This document shows positions 1 through 11,148 of a stretch of DNA of 64,000 nt, one piece after another. The stretch covers positions 242,998-306,997 of the forward strand of contig VJWM01000220.1 of assembly GCA_010909165.1 (NCBI GenBank), written 5' to 3'. Position numbers and translations under genes: made by a program. The notes beneath the pieces are model-generated. The model did no database searches and was not told the origin of the DNA. It saw only the letters and a program-made list of their open reading frames with translations. The stretch is from Anthoceros angustus. Taxonomy: Eukaryota > Streptophyta > Anthocerotopsida > Anthocerotales > Anthocerotaceae. Every line of letters begins with the position of its first letter. Position 1 is the first letter of the stretch.

Positions 1-2095
1 AGGCGGCGGAGCCTGCCGCTGCAAAGAGCGACCGGATCACCATGACGTGATCGAACCGTGGAGAGAGTCACAGTACCGAGGTTACTGGCGGCGCACAAAG
101 GCCATGGAGGTAAGGGCTGAGATAGGGGATCTCCGAGTACACGCAGAGGTAGAAGGAGGCGAGCAGATGGAGGATGAAGGACACGCTGGAGCTACAACCC
201 AAGATGCGCTTGAGCAGCAGTGATTCTCAACGAGAGAATCCACGACGAGCACGAAATAGTGCCCGGCCTCCTCAAGACGGAGGAAAATCGCGACTATCCA
301 AGGAGTTGGACGCTGTGCTGTATGAGCCGGAGGAAGTCCGAGCCTGGACGAGGTATCCGATCACTGGAGAGGGAGTCATGAGCTAAAGGCCGTAATGAAC
401 GGAGGAGCGCGAGCACCGGAAGTGTAAAAGAAGCCGTCCAAATGAGAAAGGCGGAAGGGAACGCCGCGCTATGGCGGTAAGTCGCAATGGAAAGGAAACG
501 ACGGAGCCGGAGCAGGGAGCAATGGCACTGCAGGAGGTGACCGAGGCCGCCTTGTAGCCTCGGATATGCCGGCCCCACACAACCGGGCAGGAGAGGTGGC
601 CCAACAACAAGCAAAGACGCCCCCTAACACTTATGGCGGAGGGAGTATCGGTGCCCGCACACGTGGAAGAGGCACCAACAAGTCGATCTGACTTTGCCTA
701 TTACCACCGAGCCCCGGCGAGAAGCCTCTCGACTCAGAAACGGACGGACCTGGAAGGCTCAAGGAGATGAAGGCCACGGGACAAAGACAGGACCCTAGTG
801 GCCCCTGCTTGGAGATGACGGAGCGGAGAGGAGCAACCGAGGAGGAACGAGGGAGCGCGATGCGATCGAGGTAAGCACCCCGCACCTCACCATGGAAGGA
901 GGGGCCAACGGCGAGTCACCGGATCGGGAACAGGAGGACTTCGAGGAGAGCCACTGAGGAGTCCCGTGAGGGAGGAAACCCGGTGGCGTGAGTCCGACTT
1001 TGTCCGGACCCAGAGGAGGACCAAGTCCGGACTCAGAATAAGTCCGACTCAAGTCCGGACTGAATAAGTCCGGACTCAAGTCCGGACCACAAGTCCGGAC
1101 CACGAGGTCCGGACCACAAGTCCGGACCACGAGGTCCGGACCAAGTCCGACTCAAGTTCGTGAGTCGAGACAGACCTCGAGGACCGGCCGGGCAAGAAGG
1201 AGGAGCCCCTTCGACTTACGCTTAGGGGAGCAGAATGGTGGCCCCACCGGGCGGACCTGTGGAGGCCAGGGAGGATGACGCCGTGGTAACGGGTCGATCA
1301 CGCCAGAGCCCAACCCGGCTGTGATTCCGGGAGAGGAGGGGCCCCGCCACGGATCATCCGATTGGGTGCACCACAACCGCTGTGACGGGGATTGACCACC
1401 CATTCCGAGGCGGGCCTGTGACCTTCCCACCACACGGCGAAGGAGATAGGGGAGGATAGGCGGCCGATTAGGTATACCGAGTCACACGTGTGGGGGTAAT
1501 AAAGACGCCACCTTGGGCGCAGATAAGAGGGGCCGAGCCTAGTAAAGCATCTTTCTTGGTGTTGATGCGCGTTCTTGCACCTTTGTGAGTCTTCTTGCTA
1601 ACGTGAGTCCCGAGTCACCGAAAGGTGCACGACCCGGGAGATTGATCAAGGTCCCGTGACGACTTAACGCTGTGGTGTGTGCGGGGAAGGGTGACCGCGT
1701 GCCCCGAGCCGCGGTCCGACAACCGACTGAACGCGTGAGCCGGAGGAACTCCGGAGGTGGTAGAGCCCGGACGAGAGGCCCGGAACGACGAGGAGGTCCG
1801 GATCACAGAACCCGCGCTTTTTCTAAGATCAAGAGTGTAGCGTGAGAGGAGAGAGGAAAGGACCGATGCGTGAGGATGTATGTGAACGATACGGACGCGA
1901 ACGGGTCCTAAACGCTTGGCCATACCGGCTCACGTGAACGCTAGAGTAGTTAGAGTATGTGTGTGCCGAGACCGAACGAGCTAAGGACGGTAAGAATCAC
2001 CAAACGCGTAAACGGGCCTATCATTCCTTTGGGAACGGACTTCTTCCTACAACGACACGGATTGTGCGCCGGCCATCAAGAAAAGTCCCGCCACA
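1..2095 (+). repeat. 5' LTR, 3' portion only
   Basis: Bases 1-2095 align along their length with about 12,900-15,007, with few substitutions but many short insertions and deletions. The LTR ends in CCACA, followed by TTT and the primer site, so the CA terminus is at 2094-2095. The matching 3' LTR end is at 15,006-15,007. It contains a TCCGGA-rich array and no open reading frame I can assign. The start of this LTR lies outside the window. Confidence 0.8.
1021..1145. repeat. Short tandem array built on palindromic TCCGGA
   Basis: About eight imperfect 12-15 bp units of the form AAGTCCGGACTC / AGGTCCGGACCAC occur in a row. Each unit contains the 6-bp palindrome TCCGGA. The same array occurs at the equivalent place in the 3' LTR (13,918-14,040), so it belongs to the LTR. 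It may be a cluster of protein binding sites in the LTR promoter, but nothing in the sequence proves that. Confidence 0.75.
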
Positions 2096-2098
2096 TTT

Positions 2099-2112
2099 TG
2101 GCGCGCCGGGAA
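2099..2112 (+). other. Primer binding site, tRNA-Asp type, with deletion
   Basis: Directly 3 bp after the LTR end stands TGGCGCGCCGGGAA. Plant gypsy elements primed by tRNA-Asp have TGGCGC followed by about five bases and then GCCGGGGA; here the two halves are joined with the middle bases missing and one G fewer. The position at the LTR/internal junction supports the call. Confidence 0.6.
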
Positions 2113-2164
2113 TGAAATCGGTCTGTGGTGCCGCAGCCCTTAGGAAGAGAAGGTAAGTGAATGC

Positions 2165-3932
2165 GTGGCGGTCGAGCGGCGGTCAAGAGTGAACCGCCGG
2201 AGGATCGGACGTGGTCACCTCGCGTGCTCTCCGAGCCGTGAGAGGAGAGACGCCAAACCCAACGAGAGAGCACCGCCGATCGAGGAGGGAGAACGTGGTC
2301 GAATTGTCGACCAAGACGAGTACGGGTACAGGGACGCCAACGGAAGAAGGTAGGACCCACGCCTAACCCATCGATGGCGCAGCCATGGCCCCTACCGACC
2401 AAACAAGCGATCTATATTCGGAGGAAGAAGGAGCGGATGCGAGACCTTTGTGGAGGACTTCGTGTCCAAAGCCAACTTCAACGGAGAGGGAGTCGACGCT
2501 CATCCAAATTTTCCAAGGGGTTCTCCGAGGACACCGCTCAATGGTATCGGAGAAAGTACCGACCACCGGAGAATGCCCCACCCGCCTGCTTGAAGCTTTG
2601 AAAATGCCTTCTTAGAACGGTTTCGAGGGATCACCGTGAGGGGTATGTATTATCAAAGTTGGAAAATCAAGCGAGGAAGAAGGAGAAGCCGGGCTCAGAC
2701 ATCGAGCGGTTCTATGCCCCGAGGGATCGCATCCAACCCATACCACGATGCAAGCGACGGTGGTTCGCGGCCGGTCTAGCCAAACCCATGGCTGTGCACG
2801 CCCCGCCGCTAGCCGAGAAGGACGTGGCAAGGCGGTCGAGCGGCCGAAAACTACGAGGAATCGCTACATCGAGGATAAAGAACCGCTCAAGGAGGCAAGA
2901 AGAAGAAGAAGAAACGGGTTCGACTGAGGAGGAAGAGTCTTCGAGGAGGAGGAAGACCAATCGAGGTGTCTGAGGAGGAGCAGTCGTCAAGAAGAGACGG
3001 AGGTCTCTAGCGAGGAAGAGTATCCCGCAAGAAGAAGAGCAAGAAGGCCCCGCTAAAAAGAAGGTGGTAAGAAGGAGGTGGTGACACCAAAGACCGTCCG
3101 AGAAGCTCCACGACCCGACTCAAAGGAGGTAGCAGTCCGCGGGAGGACCGGAAAAGTGATAAAGAGAGTAGAGGACCGCGATAAACTGTTAAGGACCGAG
3201 AGCGCGGAAAACACCGACCACGGCGAACGATCTCGTGCCGTGCAATACACGGCCATTCGAAGTCCAACCGCCTCAAGGCCGGCATCAAGTGGACTACGAA
3301 TACGAGGAGGAGGCCGAGGAGCAATGGGAAGAGGCCTATCATGTGAAGCCCCTCCGGGCCGCGATATCCCAAAACCATGTATCCGCCAACCGGAGGTCCG
3401 CTACAACGAGCCCCACCGATGCAAAGACCGCATGGGAGCCCTTCGTATCCTCCGACGGCCGTGGTCTGGAACTGCGAATCTCGCCATTACTCCAACGCGT
3501 GTCCGCACTCCAACGAGGTGGTAATGGGGACTTGTGGTGGCGATCGCAAGGCCGGGCATATGTGCAAGACGCTATGTCCCAACCCCGCACAAGGAGACGA
3601 CATATGCCACACCAAGCGGAGAACTCGACCACCAACGCCACCTCCTAAGACGCACACGGCAAGTCAAGATGCTCCATGGAGTGGGAAGAGATTCCCAGGT
3701 ACGCGAGATGGAAAAGAACAAGAAGGTACTGGGGTGTCGAAAGGAAGGGAGTGTGGAAATCTTGAGGTGTCTACTGAGTCAAGGAAGGAGCGACGAGAAA
3801 GGCGCCATTGAAGAAGAACAAGATCGAGGAAAAGCGCCACTCCGAGGAAGGCAATCAAACCAGCAGAGGATCCGACCGATGAAGGAGGGCTGGACGGCTC
3901 ACGAGGGATTACCCAAGGAAGTTCTCCTGTGA
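2165..3932 (+). pseudogene. Ty3/gypsy gag remnant with CCHC zinc knuckles
   Basis: Several frames together give a gag-like product. A capsid-like stretch at about 2374-2700 has a '(A)QWYR' motif typical of the retrotransposon gag core. A charged Glu/Arg-rich linker follows at 2880-3060. Two degenerate CCHC zinc knuckles lie at about 3465-3585 ('HYSNACP' and 'AGHMCKTLCPNP'). Frame changes occur roughly every 150-300 bp, so it cannot be translated as one protein. In an intact element gag would form the virus-like particle and bind RNA. Confidence 0.65.
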
Positions 3933-4281
3933 CAGAGAAGGGAACGCCTCCCGCGACGGCGACGTTAGCTTCCACCGGACGTAGTCCGGAGGTGACCGAG
4001 ATGTTGCAGGAGGAAATGCGCAAGCATCCGGAGAATACCGTAACACGGGTGACCCGGGAGAGGATGAGGACGCAGCAGCAGGATCCTCGATTGGGGTAGA
4101 AGCCTCGCCTTTAATGTGGCGACCGATGATGAATCGCAGACCTGTGTCCTTTCGATACCGCCGAGGGATAACCCAAATACCGGCAAGAGGTCCGCTGGCC
4201 GTTAGGGGAAACCCAGCCATGAGCACCAAAGCCGTGAAGGGTAGCACATGGAAGTGAGGGTGGTGTCCCATACGACCTGGG

Positions 4282-4515
4282 GCGCCAGTGGTACAAGTGG
4301 AGATTGGATGTATCATCAAGGATGTACTGCTGGACACGGGTCCGAGTCAACCTCATCAGCCACGACGAAAATTGGGCTTCACATCCTTCAACCTCAACGA
4401 AGACTCGAGAATGGCGTATATGTCAAGAAGAGATCCGGGAGTTAACCGAGTCTTGGCCACCATAGCCGCACCCTACAAACCGGATTTTGTTGTGATCAAA
4501 CCGCCGGACCATTAG
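4282..4515 (+). pseudogene. Retroelement aspartic protease, copy 1
   Basis: The frame starting near 4288 shows VQVEIG...KDVLLDTG, the aspartic protease active-site motif DTG with its hydrophobic lead-in. The usual downstream '...RRKLGFT' segment follows, but a frame change separates it from the active site. In an intact element this domain cuts the Gag-Pol polyprotein. It lies in the first unit of the 3957-5421 duplication. Confidence 0.65.
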
Positions 4516-4987
4516 GGTATGAGGTGTTGTCTGCCATGGTTGGCCTGCATAAGCTACACTTTGGAAGGAAGGAGATTCACTTCAAGCCGTGGACTGGGAC
4601 CCTAAGGTGCGAGAAGGGAGGGTTGCTATCACCGGAGCAAGGACACCTATTGTGGGGAAACCGTGAGCACTACGAAGGGTATACCTCGGAGGACTCCACG
4701 GCGACGTTAGCTTCCACGAGTCCGGAGGTGACCGAGATGTTGCAGGAGGCGCAAGCATCCGGAGAATACCGTAACACTAAGTGACCCGGGAGAGGATGAG
4801 GACGCAGCAGCAGGATCCTCGATTGGGGTAGAAGCCTCCCTTTAATGTGGCGACCGATGATGAATCGCAGACCTTGTGTCCTTTCGACACCGCCGAGGGA
4901 TAACCCAAATACCGGCAAGAGGTCCGGCTGCCGTTAGGGGAAACCCACCGAGCACCAAAGCCGTGAAGGGTAGCAGTGGAAGTGAGG

Positions 4988-5239
4988 GTGGTGTCCCATA
5001 CGACCTGTGGCGCCAAAGTGGAGATTGGATGTATCATCAAGGATGTACTGGACACGGGTCCGAGTCAACCTCATCACCGAAGCCACCACGAAAATTGGGC
5101 TTCACATCCTTCAACCTCAACGAAGACTCGAGAATGGCGTATATGTCAAGAAGAGATCCGGGGAGTTAACCGAGTCTTGGCCACCATAGCCGCACCCTAC
5201 AAACCGGATTTTGTTGTGATCAAACCGCCGGACCATTAG
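4988..5239 (+). pseudogene. Retroelement aspartic protease, copy 2
   Basis: This is the second copy of the protease segment. It reads KVEIGCIIKDVLDTG, keeping the DTG motif but with one leucine fewer than copy 1 before it. The flanking bases differ from copy 1 mainly by small indels. One protease is enough for a retrotransposon, so this copy looks like a duplication by-product rather than a working domain. Confidence 0.65.
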
Positions 5240-5989
5240 GGTATGAGGTGTTGTCGGGCCATGGCCGGGTTGGCCTGCAGCTACACTTTGGAAGGAAGGA
5301 GATTCACTTCAAGCCGGTGGACCGGGACCCTAAGGTGCGAGAAGGGAGGGTTGCTATCACCGGAGCAAGGACACCTATTGTGGGGAAACCGTGAGCACAA
5401 GGGTATACCTCGGAGGACTCCAATCCGACGAACAAGATAGCTCCGAGGAGGCGTACCCTTTCGCCAAGATCCGCTGGTCCGAGGAGGAGATGGACTACCG
5501 CCGGGATGCCTTTGGTGCGGAAGTGATTGATTGTTTTCGAGTAAACGCCACAACGGGGCTGGAGGAAGGAAGTGAAGAGGAGGTCGGACCAGCACAAGGG
5601 GGAGACAGCGAAGAGTCGGACCAAGGAAAAGCGGACATCGAAGGAGTAACACGATTCACCTCCGACGAGCTCTTCAGAGAATGGGGATGCGAGGACGATC
5701 CCCGAGAGGAGGACGAGGGGTTTGGACGCAATGAGGCAAAGACGAACGGAGACGGTGAACCCGGACGACGTGGAAGAAGTGGAGGTCCGCCAGCCTCAAG
5801 TTTAAGAAAGGCATGCCTCCTGACCAAGGAAGGACTAAAGCACTGGGGAGTTTTATGGTGTTCGCCTTCAAGGTCACGGACATGAAGGGCATTCAAGAAG
5901 TGGGAGAGCATAAGATCGATTTGAAGCCGTGAGCGTGCCACCCGAATCCGACAATACAAGCTCAACCCCAAGTATTCGATCAAGGTGAA

Positions 5990-6660
5990 GGAGGTCCTTG
6001 ATAAGTACCGGAGGCAGACATCATTTTCCCCATCGTCAGCGAGTGGGTCGCTACCGATTGTGGTGGTTCCCAAGAAACACCAAACAAATTCGGTATGCCA
6101 AGATTGAGGAAGCTCAACGAACGGAGAAGGACCACTTCGATGCCATTCAGACTACATTTTGGACAAGGTGGTGGACGGACTACTTACTCCTTCCTCGGAT
6201 GGCTACTCCGGATATAACCAATTGCACCTAAGGGAGTTTGACCGACAAGACGACCTTCACTACGGAGTGGGGTACGCTTGCCTACAAGAGAAGTGCCTTT
6301 GGGATGACCGAGCGCTGTGGTCGCTCATGCGTATGGTGACCAACGCCTTCCGTGACTTCGAGGGACTTCATGGAGATATTCTGGATGATTTTGTGTGCAT
6401 GGGGAGCAGGACAAACACCTTGGGCATCTAAGAAGGTGCTTGAGCGCCGCCGAGACTCAATTGAGCCTACACCCGAGAAATGCTACTTTGGAATGACGGA
6501 GGGAATCTTGTCGATGTCCGCTGGAATCGAGGTGGACCAGACAAGGTCCGGTCATCCGCCTCCACCGACGAACCTAAAGGAGCCGAGAGGTTTCGAATGG
6601 TGGGATACTACCGCCGGTTTATTAAGGACTTTGCTAAGAGGGCGCTAAGTTGATGTAATT
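5990..6660 (+). pseudogene. Ty3/gypsy reverse transcriptase remnant
   Basis: Reverse transcriptase motifs appear in changing frames: a 'PIV.VPKKHQ' segment near 6050-6090, 'DGYSGYNQLHL' near 6198-6230, an 'FGMT' equivalent near 6300, a '(F)LDD(F)' catalytic equivalent near 6385, and the 'GYYRRFIKDFAKRA' connection motif near 6603-6645. Frame shifts fall at short runs of A or T (for example near 6250, 6330, 6365, 6383, 6392) where the expected codons would need one or two more of the same base. In an intact element this enzyme copies the RNA into DNA. Confidence 0.8.
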
Positions 6661-6739
6661 CATGGAAGGAGGAGGTTTGGACCGTCAGGAGCGAGAGGAG
6701 GCCTTCGGATTTACGTAACACCTTGGTAAGCGCAGTTCT

Positions 6740-7015
6740 AAGAGGACCGGATCGAGCAGAAATTTCATGTGTATGTAGATGTGTCCGCTTTTGCTATCGG
6801 AGTAGCCGAGCCGATGGACGACAAGCGGGATTATCCCGTATACTACTACCGGACGACTCACCCACGCTGAACGAAAATACACAACTACAGAGCGCCAAGC
6901 ACCGGGTATGGTATATGCCAAGAAATTCGACACTACCTACTACCTGTGAGTTTGTGTTCTATGTAGACCACTTTGCGTCAAGCATCCGGTGAATAAGACG
7001 GACCGTCCGGACGGA
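6740..7015 (+). pseudogene. Ty3/gypsy RNase H remnant
   Basis: Downstream of RT, a frame near 6765-6880 shows 'VYVDVSAFAIGVAEPMDDK', the first RNase H beta strand with its catalytic Asp. An 'EFVFYVDH' segment near 6948-6975 gives the last catalytic Asp region. The middle is frameshifted and the usual TERE-type segment is not readable. Order and spacing after RT agree with gypsy Pol. Confidence 0.7.
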
Positions 7016-7241
7016 TAGCAAGGTGGATATTGTTGCCGCAGGAGTTCACGTCAAGTGGAAACAAGACAAGGGAGGCAAGACCAAAATGCGATTTCGTCAC
7101 GATTGAAAACAGAAGGTGTGTTGAGAGATCGTGAAGATGCGCTCCTGGATGAGACATTGGTTGCCGCAGAAAAGTACAACCGAGGAGCCCACCGACAACC
7201 CCAAGCTACGAGAACAGCCTTAGCTGAGAAGGGAGGTCCGC

Positions 7242-8402
7242 ATGTCCGACCCACGAAGAAATAGAGCGGTACTGGGAATGGAGCTTCCAAAATCTGACTG
7301 TGATGAGGGAGGCATTCGTGCACTATGCTCGACCCTTCGTAATGTACAACGGTGTGTGTTCAAATTAGGGCCTGACGGTAGAACGAAGGTACTTGCAACC
7401 GCAGACAGGAGCGGCCGCCAAGGGAATGCACGAAGGATTGGGGTGGACACTACGCAAGACAGTCACCACCAAAAGATTTTGAAGCGGATACCGGTGGCCA
7501 ACAATGTATGGGGACACCCACCGCTTAGGAAGAAGTGTGATGCTTGTCAGGATCGGAAAGCCAACCCCGACGACACAAGGGCCGCTAGTACCGATATTGG
7601 CACCGCACCTTCAAAAGTGGGTATTGACTTTGTTGGACCCATACCACGACAAGACACACACAAAGGAGATACATCCGGTGGCAACGGACATCGCACTGTG
7701 GGTAGAGGCGGACAAGAACGGACTCGCAAATACCGCGGGCCAAATTCGACGAGAACATCATAACCCGCATGTCCGCAGCTTGGTAAGTGATAGGGGAACC
7801 CATTTCCTTAATGATGTGGTGGCCGCCATGACGGAGTATTTCGGCATCAATCATCGCAAGACGGCACCCTACAATCCTAAGGCCAATGGGCTGACAGAGA
7901 AGACAAATGGGCTCATCTGCAGGATCCTGAATAAACTCACAGTGAACTACGCCCATGACTGGGATACCAAGCTGCCATCCGCACTGTGGGCGTTCCGGAC
8001 AGCAGAGAAGGTGACCACACAACGGACCCCTTACTTCTTGACCTACGGACACTCTCCCGTAATGCCAGTAGAGTTTGAAGTGCCCACTTTTCGAGTAATG
8101 ATGGAAGGAGATCGAAGAGGAAAGCCACCGAGCGACTCTTGGGGTTCAGCACATACAGGAAGAAGCTCAAAGATGCAATGGTGCAAAACCAATAAAGATT
8201 TGGCACGATCGCCCGCGAATCGGAGTATGTAAAGGGGGACCGCCTCCTTTATGATAGTCGCATGCATTTTCCGTGCAAACTTCACCGAGATGGATGGGTC
8301 CGTACTAAGTGGTGCAAGTATATGACAACGGGTCCGTCCCACGAGCGCCTAGATGGAGAGCTTGCCCACTCGGTAACGGGTGGGTGAAGAAGTATCATGC
8401 TT
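7242..8402 (+). pseudogene. Ty3/gypsy integrase, DD35E, one main frameshift in the core
   Basis: A zinc-binding HHCC domain is visible near 7460-7560, with HH followed later by KKCDACQ. The catalytic core has Asp at 7626 ('GIDFVGP'), Asp at 7789 ('SDRGTHF') and Glu at 7897 ('GLTEKTNG'). The second Asp and the Glu are separated by exactly 35 residues, the canonical DD35E spacing. The first Asp is in a different frame from the other two, so a frameshift lies at about 7640-7690. The frame from 7504 to 8232 is otherwise open. A C-terminal segment ending near 8402 in 'VKKYHA' then stop closes Pol. Confidence 0.85.
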
Positions 8403-8407
8403 AGTGT

Positions 8408-8437
8408 TGGCGAGACGCCAAGATGAGAAGGGAGTAT
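8408..8437 (+). other. Probable polypurine tract and 3' LTR start
   Basis: After the Pol stop at about 8403-8405 comes a purine-rich stretch, AGATGAGAAGGGAG, followed by TATGTGGGC. I place the LTR start at the TG at about 8438. An alternative start is TGTTGGCGAGACGCC at about 8406, directly after the stop. The related LTR copy at 61.8 kb does not settle it, because similarity fades gradually there. Confidence 0.4.
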
Positions 8438-11148
8438 GTGGGCTATGCACTCGGGAGTTAAGAAATAAGTAGGGTTTCGCTTTTTAGGATTGAAGGATAA
8501 ATAAGGGAAAAGGAGGAATAAATTGGGGTAGCGCCGGACGAGGCCCGAGTATACTCCGACTGGAGTGAACAACGGACCCTGCATACTATGGCAAGCTCCG
8601 ACCACGAGTAACGGATAAGTCCGAACCCACCTGTGTCAAAATAGGATAAGTACGCCAGGAAAGTAACCCAGGAGCGGAGGCGTGAGGATGACGAGGCGGC
8701 GCCACGGACGGCCCCGAGTGGAGGTCGGGCATGCAGAGGTCAGACTGAACCTGCCGAGGCCGAGGCAGTGTATTCACGCCGCGCGCGAAGGCCGCAGGAA
8801 GCGTAGGGTCGAGTAAGCCATGCACTCGCGCTACGGACAACGAAGAGGCGCCTTCCGCCATTTACCAAGCGCGCCAAGGAGGGAGGTCTCACGCAGCCTC
8901 CGCATCCTCACAGCCTTGCGCCCGCAATCCGCTCGCGCTTTTGGGCGCCACCCAGAGCGCGACTGGCTAAGGTTGGAGCAACAACGCGCGGAGGAACATC
9001 GTGCCACGGACCAGAAAAGAATAACAAGAGGAGGAGAAAGCAATGGCACCCAAAAGCCGACGGAGTCTGGGAGCCATGGACCTCGTGGAGCGCAACATTG
9101 TGACCCGCGCGCTATCCGGACTTCGGCCCGGCCGGAGGAAGCAGGAATTGGTGCAGGAGTGGCATCCGGACGTGTTCCAAATGGTCCGACCTTTGACAAC
9201 GCTACTCTAGTCCGGAGTTTGCCCAAGATGCCGGGCGGGCGATCAACAAGGAGGTCCGATCCAAGAACCTCCGGAGGACCGAGGCGATGGACCTTGAGGT
9301 CCCGAGGATGGCCTACAACCGCCCAAGGAGGAAGAAGGGGCGGTGCCGAGCCCCTTAAGGCGAAGGGAAGATAGGCCGCCCATGCGGCGCGAGGCTCGAA
9401 CGCAGGACAACCAACGGATGGTTGATATCCGATCCGCCGGATCCGAGTAAGGGCGGTAGCCCGGATCATTGTCCATTGAACTCGCCACCAAGGTGGATCA
9501 CCTTGGTGATAACTCGCTGGTATTCTCGCATGCGCCCAAGGAAGAGAGCGACCGGGAAGGATTATCTTCGCCCGGGCCCAGAGGCACGCAAGCTAAGGAG
9601 CGAAGCCTCGCATCGGGGCCGACCCCATACGATTCATGTATGGGGACATTTCGAGCCCTCAAGGAGGGAGAGCTTGAGCGGCGCCCAAGGCCGGAGGCCC
9701 CGCTGTAGAGCGTGCAAGGGCGCCTGAGGTGGGGGTCGCCCTTCAAGACCAAGCGACTCGGAGGAGGACGATCGAGGATTCCTGACTCACGTCTGAGCGA
9801 ACCCCTCACCACCTGTGGAAGTTTGGGAGGCGATTCCCCTTCCTCCTTGGTGCCCTCCGAGCAAGACAGAGGGAGCGATGCCGAGGGCGTTGGGCCCGCA
9901 CCGGCTGACAATGCCCAACAACCACACCGAGCCCGACGAACTCCGGGCGGGAGCAAGAGGCGAAGACGGGCCACCAACGCAAAGACCTCGAGGTGCCGCA
10001 TTCTTACCCCGCCACCTGGAGTGGCAAGAGGTCAAGAGGCGTAAGGAGGGAAAGGGACGTGGCCCAAGGAGCAGGAGGTCACCGGGCAGCCCACCTCGAG
10101 CCGGGTCCTGCCCCCTGTGAAGGGGCAAAAGAGCTTGCTCGACCCCTCACCTCCTCCGAGCCCTGTGAGAAAGAGGGCACAAAGGAGTTAGAGGCCAAGA
10201 GGCCAAGAGGGTGAGACTCGACCACCACTGTGACCCGAGGGTCCCGATTAGGTCCGAGAACCCACCGACTTACTCCCGGATCGGTATGGAGGTCCTTGGC
10301 GGATCGAGAAATGCCGGCCCCACTACGGACTTTGTGGGGCCTCACTCGGCCGTGGAAGAAACACGAAGTCCTCCCCATGGACGGAATGCTTTGGGGTCTC
10401 GTGGTAGAGAAGACCTGTGAAGTGGAGGCCACCCGAGGAGGATGGTGGAACCCAAGAGCAAGTGAAGGCGCCGAGGGGCAAAGGAAAGGCGGAGTCCCTC
10501 GCCGGATCGAGGAAGGAAGCGCCGGGTGGCGGAGGCCGAGGCCGGTTCGGACGGGCCAAGGTTCTTCACCAGGCGACACAAGCAAGCTCGAGGCCCAAGC
10601 GGGCGGAGGACCTTGCAGCGAAGAGGAAGCGCAGCAGAGAGGAAGAGGCCCGCACAAGCAGAGAGCTCGGACGCGGAGGCGGCCCGGCCAGAGCCAAGTG
10701 GGCGAGGCCTGTAAAGGCGGCGAAGGAGTCAAGTCTGAAAGAGCGACCGGATCACCATGCACGGATCGAACCGGTGGAGAGTCACAGTACCGAGGCTAAC
10801 TCAAGGCCGCACAAAGGCTATGGAGCAGTAAGGCCGACTCGGGAGATAGGGATCTCCGAGCACACCGCAGGAGGTAGAAGGGAGGCGGCGAAGGACACGG
10901 AGCTACAACCCAAGATGCGTGAGCAAGCAGTGATTCTCAACGAGAATCCACGACTCGAGCACGAAATAGAGTGTAGCCCGGCCCGTCTCAAGACGGAGGA
11001 AAATCGCGACTATCCAAGGAGTTGGACGCTGGCTGTAAGGAGCCGGAGGAAGTCCGAGCGGACGGAGGTATCCGACCGGAGAGGGAGTCATGAGCTAAAG
11101 GCCGAATGAGCGGAGGAGCGAGCATCGGAAGCGTAAAAGAAGCCGTCC

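Larger units (their letters stand above)
3957..5421 (+). repeat. Head-to-tail duplication of the protease segment (2 x ~730 bp)
   Basis: Copy 1 (about 3957-4698) and copy 2 (about 4699-5421) both begin near GCGACGTTAGCTTCCAC and both end near GGTATACCTCGGAGGACTCC. They match along their whole length, differing mainly by 1-10 bp insertions or deletions and few substitutions. The unit includes the retroviral-type protease region, so the element has two protease segments in tandem. Confidence 0.85.

Noticed and set aside
1021..1160. The regularly spaced TCCGGA units as a CRISPR array.
   Set aside because: Units are 12-15 bp, directly adjacent, without unique spacers, and the context is a plant LTR.
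8820..11110. Long open frames on both strands (for example 8820-9374, 8831-9469 minus, 10,079-10,762 minus, 10,417-11,109) that could look like genes.
   Set aside because: They overlap on both strands, are Arg/Gly/Pro-rich as expected from GC-rich DNA, carry no domain, and lie inside the LTR; the corresponding frames in the 61.8-kb copy are broken by indels.
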